6,098 nucleotides of DNA from Chloracidobacterium sp. UBA7659. Its GTDB lineage: Bacteria > Acidobacteriota > Blastocatellia > Pyrinomonadales > Pyrinomonadaceae. The notes under the pieces were generated by a model that was not told the origin of the DNA, did not search any database, and saw only the letters and a program-made list of their open reading frames with translations. Every line of letters starts with the position of its first letter. The stretch's first letter is position 1. The stretch spans positions 1 through 6,098 of the forward strand of contig DLHV01000069.1 in the NCBI GenBank assembly GCA_002483395.1, written 5' to 3'. This document shows, in pieces, positions 1 to 4,394 of this stretch. Position numbers and translations under genes: made by a program.

Positions 1-603
1 CTTGCCGGTGCCGGTTTCGCCCAGCAGCAGCACCGTCGAATCGGTCTGCGCCGCACGCCGCGCCTGGCGCTTCACTTCCAGCGCCGCGGGGCTGGTGCCG
101 ATGAAGCTCGCGAAGGTGTATTTCGTGCGGCGCTGCGCGGCGAGTTCCCTGCGCGCCTCGTCCAGGTCCTGCTGCATGCGCGCGAACTTGGCGATCAGAG
201 GCTGCAGCGTGGTCTCGGGATGGTCGAAGAGGACCATGCCGATCGCGCCGATCACCGCGCCGTCTTCATCGCGCAGCGGAATGCGCGACACCACGAAGGT
301 GCCGGCCTTGTTGGTGAGCAGGTCGATGAGGATCGGCTTGCCGGTCTCGAGGACGTGGTGCATGAGGGTGTTCGGCACCACCTCCTCGACCGGTCGGCCG
401 ACGAATTCCTCGGCGCTGGCGAACCCCAGCGCCGGCAGGAAGCGCTTGTAGCCCTCGTTGATCCAGACTACCCGGCCGGTGCGGTCCACCAGCATCATGC
501 CTTCGCTGACGTTGGAAAACAGGTCGAACATCGAGCGCGCCGCGAGCTTGTGGATGCTTGCCGCGTCGCGCGGCAGCGGAAAAGGGGAGGGTGCCTTCTT
601 CAC
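1..603 (-). CDS. PAS-domain sigma-54-dependent transcriptional activator (N-terminal part; runs off left edge)
   Basis: This is the first 201 codons of an enhancer-binding-protein type regulator that would activate RNA polymerase carrying sigma-54. Residues about 20-115 look like a PAS sensor domain (MFDLFSNVSEGMMLVDRTGR, then VVWIN, then FVGRPVEEVVP). Residues about 120-147 form a charged, probably coiled-coil linker. The AAA+ sigma-54 interaction domain begins near YTFASFIGTSPAA, and the Walker A motif GETGTGK is the last thing visible, at residues 195-201. The rest of the ATPase and any DNA-binding helix-turn-helix lie outside the window. The chosen start is GTG at 603-601, which overlaps the protease stop codon as GTGA. 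No clear Shine-Dalgarno precedes it, which fits translational coupling. An internal ATG at 531 is possible but would cut into the PAS start. The DNA is strongly GC-rich, like the 3' half of the neighbouring protease and unlike the rest of the window. The ligand and target promoters cannot be told. Confidence 0.85.
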   Translation of the reverse strand, partial: MKKAPSPFPLPRDAASIHKLAARSMFDLFSNVSEGMMLVDRTGRVVWINEGYKRFLPALGFASAEEFVGRPVEEVVPNTLMHHVLETGKPILIDLLTNKAGTFVVSRIPLRDEDGAVIGAIGMVLFDHPETTLQPLIAKFARMQQDLDEARRELAAQRRTKYTFASFIGTSPAALEVKRQARRAAQTDSTVLLLGETGTGK

Positions 604-1745
604 TCGGGCCGGGCTTGCTGTTTCGGGCGGCGCCCAACGGCGACGGCGAGTTCCAGGTCCTGGCCCTTGCGCTTCATCTTCATCGTCGCCTTGCTGCCGG
701 GCGCGATGCCCGTGACAGCGTTCAGGACCCCCTGTGGATCGGCGATCGGTTTGCCGTCGATGGCGATCAGCACGTCGCCGGGCTTGACGCCTGCCTTGTC
801 GGCGGGGCCGCCGCTCAGAACGCCGTTGATGATGGCGCCTTCCGCCGTGCCAAGATTGAAGGACTCCGCGAGCGCCGGCGTCACCGGCGCGAGTTCGACG
901 CCGATCCAGCCGCGCGTCACGGTCCCGCTCTTGATGATCTGCTCCAGCACTGCCTTGGCGGTCGACACGGGCGTCGCGAAGCCGATTCCCATCGAACCGC
1001 CGTTGCGAGAGAAGATCGCGGTATTGACGCCGACCAGGCTGCCGCTCGCATCCACCAGCGCGCCGCCCGAGTTGCCGGGATTGATCGCGGCATCGGTCTG
1101 GATGAAGTTCTCGAAGACGTTGATGCCGAGGCCCGAACGGCCGAGCGCGGAGACGATGCCGGAGGTCACCGTCTGGCTGAAACCGAAGGGATTGCCGATC
1201 GCGAGCACGATGTCGCCGACGCGCACGTTGTCCGAATTGCCGAGCGTGAGAAACGGCATGTTCTGCGCCTCGATCTTCAAAACCGCCAGGTCGCTCGGCT
1301 TGTCCGTGCCGACGAGTTTTGCATCGAATGTTTTGTTGTCGGCCATCATTACCGTGATCTTGTCCGCACCGTCGATAACGTGTGCGTTTGTAAGAATGCT
1401 TCCGTCAGCACTGACGACAACGCCCGAACCCAAACCTCGCCGGATCTGCGGCCGCTGATTGCCTTGTGGTCCCTGAAACCGCTTGAAGAAATCGTCACCG
1501 AACGGCGATTCCTGGATCTGCGGTTTCGATTTGCCTTCGGCTTCGATGCGGACTACCGCAGCCGAGGTCTTTTCGACAACGTCGGCGTACGACGTTCGAA
1601 CGCCTTCAACAACGAGCGGCGGCGCCGGAGCTGCCGGTTGACTCGGTGCGACCGGTACATCCTGGCCAAACAAACCGGTCTTGCAGCTTGAAGCCAGCAA
1701 GCCGGCCAAAATTAATATGATTACGGCTAATTTATTGCTAAACAT
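600..1745 (-). CDS. HtrA/Deg-family serine protease with one PDZ domain (possibly chimeric)
   Basis: This is a cell-envelope trypsin-like protease of the Do/HtrA family, 381 residues, which degrades or senses misfolded exported proteins. It has a hydrophobic N-terminal signal (residues 5-20) ending in LLASSC, so Cys21 could be a lipoprotein site, although Ala at -3 makes the lipobox imperfect. A Pro/Ala-rich linker follows. The protease domain shows the full triad: His122 in TNAHVIDGA, Asp152 in KPSDLAVLKI and Ser226 in NPGNSGGAL. A single PDZ domain covers about residues 276-370 (RGWIGVEL to AVAVGRRP). One PDZ and this length resemble DegS/AlgW-type proteins more than two-PDZ DegP. The start at 1745 is favoured over an in-frame ATG at 1775 because AGGAGA lies 6 nt upstream. 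Codon use changes sharply near 1270-1320: before it about a third or more of codons end in A/T and Glu is GAA, after it about one in ten do. The two halves may come from different genomes. Confidence 0.9.
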   Translation of the reverse strand: MFSNKLAVIILILAGLLASSCKTGLFGQDVPVAPSQPAAPAPPLVVEGVRTSYADVVEKTSAAVVRIEAEGKSKPQIQESPFGDDFFKRFQGPQGNQRPQIRRGLGSGVVVSADGSILTNAHVIDGADKITVMMADNKTFDAKLVGTDKPSDLAVLKIEAQNMPFLTLGNSDNVRVGDIVLAIGNPFGFSQTVTSGIVSALGRSGLGINVFENFIQTDAAINPGNSGGALVDASGSLVGVNTAIFSRNGGSMGIGFATPVSTAKAVLEQIIKSGTVTRGWIGVELAPVTPALAESFNLGTAEGAIINGVLSGGPADKAGVKPGDVLIAIDGKPIADPQGVLNAVTGIAPGSKATMKMKRKGQDLELAVAVGRRPKQQARPE

Positions 1746-1751
1746 CAGAAT

Positions 1752-1757
1752 TCTCCT
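1752..1757 (-). promoter_or_regulatory. Ribosome binding site of the Deg protease gene
   Basis: On the minus strand the sequence reads AGGAGA, then ATTCTG, then ATG. This is a strong Shine-Dalgarno at good spacing. It decides the start at 1745 rather than the in-frame ATG ten codons upstream at 1775, and it places the hydrophobic signal segment right at the N-terminus. Confidence 0.8.
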
Positions 1758-1813
1758 AGGGGTTTCTCTAAACAAATTTTACTTCAAACGTGCCTTATTG
1801 AAAAGAGACAGAT

Positions 1814-1842
1814 TTTATACGAAGGCAGTGAGGTGTAAGTTC
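1814..1842 (-). promoter_or_regulatory. Weak candidate promoter for the Deg protease gene
   Basis: On the minus strand a -10-like TATAAA (1819-1814) lies in an AT-rich leader about 70 nt upstream of the protease ATG. The hexamer 17 nt upstream (GAACTT) matches TTGACA poorly, so this is only a guess from the -10 box and the AT-rich setting. An alpha- or ECF-type envelope-stress promoter could equally be present and would not be recognised by eye. Confidence 0.2.
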
Positions 1843-1910
1843 GAAAAATTAAATAATACCGTTCTAAAATAAAGCAGGTGTTGGCAACAAACTCAACTCA
1901 ACCACATTCA

Positions 1911-2021
1911 CAGGTCAGGAAGGGTGGCTCTGCTCCCGCTCTTAAATTACTTGCTCCGGAATTACTGAAAAGTTAGAACTAAAAACCTAAGGAGCGGGTG
2001 TAAACAACCCTTCCTGACCTG
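1911..2021. repeat. 111-bp MITE-like element with 15-bp perfect terminal inverted repeats
   Basis: The left end CAGGTCAGGAAGGGT (1911-1925) is the exact reverse complement of the right end ACCCTTCCTGACCTG (2007-2021). Inside these, CCCGCTC (1935-1941) pairs with GAGCGGG (1992-1998), and the similarity runs on for a few bases with a one-base indel, giving imperfect ends of about 31 bp. The core between them is AT-rich and has no open reading frame of note. Such a structure fits a miniature inverted-repeat transposable element or a REP-like palindromic unit. It could also fold in RNA as a long hairpin at the 3' end of the speB transcript. No clean target-site duplication was found at the edges: attca occurs on both sides but is offset by 3 bases on the right. 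Confidence 0.65.
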
Positions 2022-2023
2022 CG

Positions 2024-2039
2024 AATTCATATATGAATT
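2024..2039. terminator. 16-bp perfect AT-rich palindrome downstream of speB
   Basis: AATTCATATATGAATT is its own reverse complement and begins 21 bp beyond the speB stop codon. It could form a short hairpin at the end of the speB message, or be an operator-like site. It is AT-rich and has no T-tract after it, so as an intrinsic terminator it would be weak. The larger inverted-repeat element starts 2 bp further on and may add to transcript-end structure. Confidence 0.3.
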
Positions 2040-2060
2040 GAATGAATGTTGCGGCGGTTT

Positions 2061-2969
2061 TTACGATCTGGTAACTTTCGGAGTTTCGCCGTTGAAGATA
2101 TAGGCGAGCGATTTGTAGACGAGCTTTGCGCACAGGAATGCAGGTGAATCGTAGTTTTCGAAGTAGGAATATTCGACCAGGTCCATTCCGACAATGCGTT
2201 TTTTCTCGGCGAGTTTTCTGATGAGCGTGAGGGTTTCGTACCATCCAAGTCCGCCCGGTTCTGGTGTTCCGGTCGTCGGGACAATGCTTGGGTCGAGGCC
2301 GTCGATGTCTATGGTGAGGTAGACATTCTCGGTCAGTGAATTAATTGCGTCATCGATCCAATCGGTCCGTCCGGCGATGTCTCTCGCCCAGAAGATCTTA
2401 GTCGGCAAACCAGTTTCGATCAGCCGAACTTCATCAGCCGAGATCGATCTTATGCCGACCTGCACCGACGGTATCCGCAAATCCTTTACAACGCGGGCCA
2501 TTATCGAAGCGTGCGAATGCGGCGTTCCGTCGTAGGTGTCGCGAAGATCGGCGTGGGCGTCGATCTGGAGAACGCTCATGTCGTGGTATTGCTCCGCGTG
2601 GGCCTTTATGATCGGGGCCGAAACCGAATGCTCGCCGCCGAGCATACACACGAATTTGCAGGTTTTTACAAGGTCTTTTGAATAATCGTATAGCGATTGC
2701 ATCATCGCTTCGGGTGTCGAACGTGGCAAAAATTCCTTGAGCGTGTGGATACCTATCTTGTAAACCTCGGAATCGGTTTCTTCCTCGTACAGTTCCATGT
2801 TTCGGGAAGCATCGACTATTGCCATCGCCCCCGCACCGGTTCCGATGCCGTACGAAACTGTTCCCTCGTACGACACTGGAAGGACTAAAACGCGGGCGGA
2901 ATCGAATGAGGAATATTCTTCTTCGTCGATCCCGCCGAAGTTCATTGGAAGCTGAGCGGATTGACTCAT
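2061..2969 (-). CDS. speB: Agmatinase / arginase-family ureohydrolase
   Basis: This cytosolic binuclear-manganese ureohydrolase is 302 residues, normal for agmatinases. It most likely hydrolyses agmatine to putrescine and urea. All metal ligands of the arginase fold are seen: His114 in GGEHS, Asp137/His139/Asp141 in IDAHADL, and Asp221/Asp223 in TIDIDGLDP. The following TGTPEPGGL and the early SYEGTVSYGIGTGAGAMAI block are typical of the agmatinase branch rather than true arginase. With arginine decarboxylase nearby, agmatine is the natural substrate, though N1-aminopropylagmatine or another guanidino compound cannot be excluded. The start is ATG at 2969. Its Shine-Dalgarno is poor, but the next upstream in-frame start is a TTG at 3011 inside an inverted repeat and is rejected. 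The gene lies 86 bp after the synthase stop, across a terminator-like hairpin, so it may be transcribed by read-through or from its own promoter. Confidence 0.9.
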   Translation of the reverse strand: MSQSAQLPMNFGGIDEEEYSSFDSARVLVLPVSYEGTVSYGIGTGAGAMAIVDASRNMELYEEETDSEVYKIGIHTLKEFLPRSTPEAMMQSLYDYSKDLVKTCKFVCMLGGEHSVSAPIIKAHAEQYHDMSVLQIDAHADLRDTYDGTPHSHASIMARVVKDLRIPSVQVGIRSISADEVRLIETGLPTKIFWARDIAGRTDWIDDAINSLTENVYLTIDIDGLDPSIVPTTGTPEPGGLGWYETLTLIRKLAEKKRIVGMDLVEYSYFENYDSPAFLCAKLVYKSLAYIFNGETPKVTRS

Positions 2970-2982
2970 GCAATTTAGAATC

Positions 2983-3052
2983 CGTTTAGAGCCGGGCTTG
3001 CCCGGCTTCAAATCATGCTGGCAAAAAAAGCGGGCAAGCCCGCCTCTAAACG
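2983..3052. repeat. REP/BIME-like inverted repeat between the synthase gene and speB
   Basis: Two 23-bp arms, 2983-3005 and 3030-3052, are inverted copies that match at 21 of 23 positions and are separated by 24 bp. Each arm carries its own short palindrome (GCCGGGCTTGCCCGGC on the left, GCGGGCAAGCCCGC on the right) and the outer sequence CGTTTAGAG. Paired palindromes facing each other in an intergenic gap are the usual look of REP/BIME elements, which occur in many copies per genome. In RNA the arms could pair together as one long hairpin or fold separately. Confidence 0.65.
3023..3043 (-). terminator. Intrinsic-terminator-like hairpin after the synthase gene
   Basis: On the minus strand, 13 nt past the TAG stop of the synthase gene, GCGGGCTTGCCCGC can form a 5-bp GC stem with a 4-nt loop and is followed directly by seven Ts. 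This is the form of a rho-independent terminator. It sits inside the REP-like repeat, and pairing of the two long arms would compete with the small hairpin. Partial termination here would lower speB expression relative to speA and the synthase. Confidence 0.5.
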
Positions 3053-3055
3053 TTC

Positions 3056-4120
3056 CTACGGTACGTCGATCGTCATCTCCTTGCCGGCAAAACTAAAGCT
3101 CGGACGCTTGCGGCCTTTCATAAATTTTGCAGCGGTTTGTGAAAGTGCGGTTATGATCATCGGAAGTGCAATCGACGGATCGGTGGGCACATATGCCGTG
3201 GTCGCCCCGCGGAGAAGTTTTCCGAATAGATCCGTGTGATTCCCGCCGAACGAGGGTGTGCGGGTGTCGAGCGGCACCGAATCTGTCGTAATCGAGATAG
3301 CGTATTTATGTCCGCGAGGTGTCGTCCGCGTAATATATGATGAAATCTCTGCCATGTTCACCATGTTCTGACTGCCGGTGCTGCCAAGCGTTATGATGCC
3401 TGAATTGCGGGTTTTTTGGGCGATCTGCATCATGTCCATCGTATCCTGCGTCGTGTCGAACGTGAACTGCGATTTCTTTTCAAACCGTGCTCTCGCAATG
3501 CCGATCGAAAGCTCCGTGCCAACCAAATCGGGGCAGAAAACAGGTATCCGCGATTTGAAGGCCGCAGTCATGATGCCGTCTTCGTGGGCGATCTCGGCGA
3601 GTTCGCGTCCAAGCAGGTGCAGAAACTCCCGCGTCGAATACGCCCTTGTTAAATCGAGCTGATTTATCACGCTGCCGATCCATTCGTCGGCTTCCTGATA
3701 CTCATCGCTATTGGCGAGCGTGTCACCCATGCGAATAACGTCCGATGCCTCGAGCTCTTCGTCGCTCATGCTTGGGTGGGCCTGAAAATGATTGCGTCCC
3801 AGCGTTTCATGTATGTCCTGATAAAGGACCGTTCCCGACATGACTATGACGTCGACAAAACGGTTTTTGATGACATAGGCCAAAAGACGCCTCATTCCGG
3901 ATGGGATCAGATTCCCCGATCCGCACACGTATATTGTCGAATTATCATCAAGCATGTCCAGCCAGATGCGGTGTGCTTCCGCAAGCTGTTTTGCACCAAA
4001 GCCAGCTCCCTCCATTTTTTCCAGGAGCCCTGCAACTGACCGGTCGCGATCGATCGGCACAGGCCTCGTCGGAACTGTTAAAAACTTCGAAGACTTTGAT
4101 TTCTGTTTAGCCACCATCAT
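3056..4120 (-). CDS. Deoxyhypusine synthase-family protein (bacterial; possible homospermidine synthase-like)
   Basis: This is a 354-residue NAD-dependent aminobutyl-transferase-type protein. By comparison with human deoxyhypusine synthase, GSGNLIPSGMRR (from residue 67) matches TSNLISSGLRE, RIPVFCPDL matches HIPVFSPAL, and LFGKLL matches SWGKIR. Lys301 in LFGK therefore sits at the catalytic Schiff-base lysine (human Lys329). At the human Lys287-His288 site (VVKHH) this protein has Gln251-Asn252 (GSQNM). Bacteria lack eIF5A, so the acceptor is probably a small amine. With speA and speB beside it, making homospermidine from putrescine is the leading guess, but other spermidine- or agmatine-using reactions are possible. 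The start at 4120 follows GGAG with 7-nt spacing; the next ATG (4117) is one codon later. An upstream in-frame ATG at 4234 would overlap the zinc-ribbon gene and add a non-conserved tail, so it is rejected. The stop is TAG, 4 bp before the REP-like repeat. Confidence 0.85.
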   Translation of the reverse strand: MMVAKQKSKSSKFLTVPTRPVPIDRDRSVAGLLEKMEGAGFGAKQLAEAHRIWLDMLDDNSTIYVCGSGNLIPSGMRRLLAYVIKNRFVDVIVMSGTVLYQDIHETLGRNHFQAHPSMSDEELEASDVIRMGDTLANSDEYQEADEWIGSVINQLDLTRAYSTREFLHLLGRELAEIAHEDGIMTAAFKSRIPVFCPDLVGTELSIGIARARFEKKSQFTFDTTQDTMDMMQIAQKTRNSGIITLGSTGSQNMVNMAEISSYITRTTPRGHKYAISITTDSVPLDTRTPSFGGNHTDLFGKLLRGATTAYVPTDPSIALPMIITALSQTAAKFMKGRKRPSFSFAGKEMTIDVP

Positions 4121-4127
4121 TAAATTT

Positions 4128-4131
4128 CTCC
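4128..4131 (-). promoter_or_regulatory. Ribosome binding site of the synthase gene
   Basis: GGAG on the minus strand lies 7 nt before the first of two adjacent ATG codons (4120 and 4117). It decides the start against the longer frame from 4234, whose extra 38 codons lie mostly within the preceding gene and show no family similarity. Confidence 0.6.
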
Positions 4132-4154
4132 AGGAAAGATTAAACTGTAATTTG

Positions 4155-4388
4155 CTAAATATCAGCTTGTTCGGTCGTATAAAATTCAAGGCGGCCGCAG
4201 TCCGAACAGCGATATGCGTCCACGCTGAAGGCATTTCTGTCCCTGGTTTTTACCCCGGACCAGAACGATCGTTCGGGTTCGCCTTCCACCCAAACCTGCT
4301 GTTCCTTGTGCTCATAATGCCCGCGGTCGAAGATAAAACCTCTCAGCATCTTGCCGCCGCAGTTGGAGCATTCGATTTCAGTTACCAT
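4155..4388 (-). CDS. Small zinc-ribbon protein of unknown function
   Basis: This 77-residue protein has two CxxC knuckles, Cys7/Cys10 (ECSNCGGKM) and Cys61/Cys64 (RCSDCGRLEF), which together should bind one zinc ion. Between them lies a 50-residue insert rich in aromatic and charged residues (GEPERSFWSGVKTRDRNAF). The layout, with a CxxCGG start, a WxGxKTRDR-like middle and an AYRCxxCGRLEFY end, recalls short DUF-type zinc-ribbon proteins, but I cannot name the family with certainty. There is no signal peptide or membrane segment, so it is probably cytosolic. It begins 6 bp after the speA stop and ends 34 bp before the synthase start, so it is very likely co-transcribed with both. Whether it serves polyamine synthesis or is a passenger cannot be told. 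The Shine-Dalgarno (GGAAG, 10 nt spacing) is weak. Confidence 0.8.
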   Translation of the reverse strand: MVTEIECSNCGGKMLRGFIFDRGHYEHKEQQVWVEGEPERSFWSGVKTRDRNAFSVDAYRCSDCGRLEFYTTEQADI

Positions 4389-4394
4389 TAAATT

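Larger units (their letters stand above)
1746..2060. other. Intergenic region between speB and the Deg protease gene
   Basis: This 315-bp gap holds, from right to left, an AT-rich perfect palindrome just after the speB stop, the 111-bp inverted-repeat element, and an AT-rich leader of about 160 bp before the protease gene with a weak -10-like box and a clear Shine-Dalgarno. A 63-codon plus-strand frame at 1681-1872 has no recognisable content and partly overlaps the protease gene, so it is not called. No tRNA or other RNA gene was recognised. Confidence 0.7.

Noticed and set aside
266..637. Minus-strand 123-codon frame over the regulator
   Set aside because: It is a shifted frame rich in Arg, Pro and Gly. 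The correct frame gives the PAS domain and the GETGTGK Walker A motif.
220..1691. Long plus-strand open frames (412 codons at 220-1458 and 377 codons at 558-1691)
   Set aside because: They are antisense to the protease and regulator, show no recognisable protein features, and are expected in GC-rich DNA where the opposite strand rarely has stops.
1681..1872. 63-codon plus-strand frame in the protease leader
   Set aside because: It overlaps the protease 5' end, has no convincing ribosome binding site or recognisable content, and is a chance frame in AT-rich DNA.
2969..3011. Extended speB start at a TTG at 3011
   Set aside because: The extra 14 codons come from the inverted repeat and have no family similarity; ATG at 2969 fits the normal agmatinase length.
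3330..3400. Loss of the catalytic lysine in the synthase, from GSQNM in place of VVKHH
   Set aside because: The Schiff-base lysine of human deoxyhypusine synthase is Lys329 in SWGK, not Lys287. The matching LFGK is present, so the enzyme is not obviously dead.
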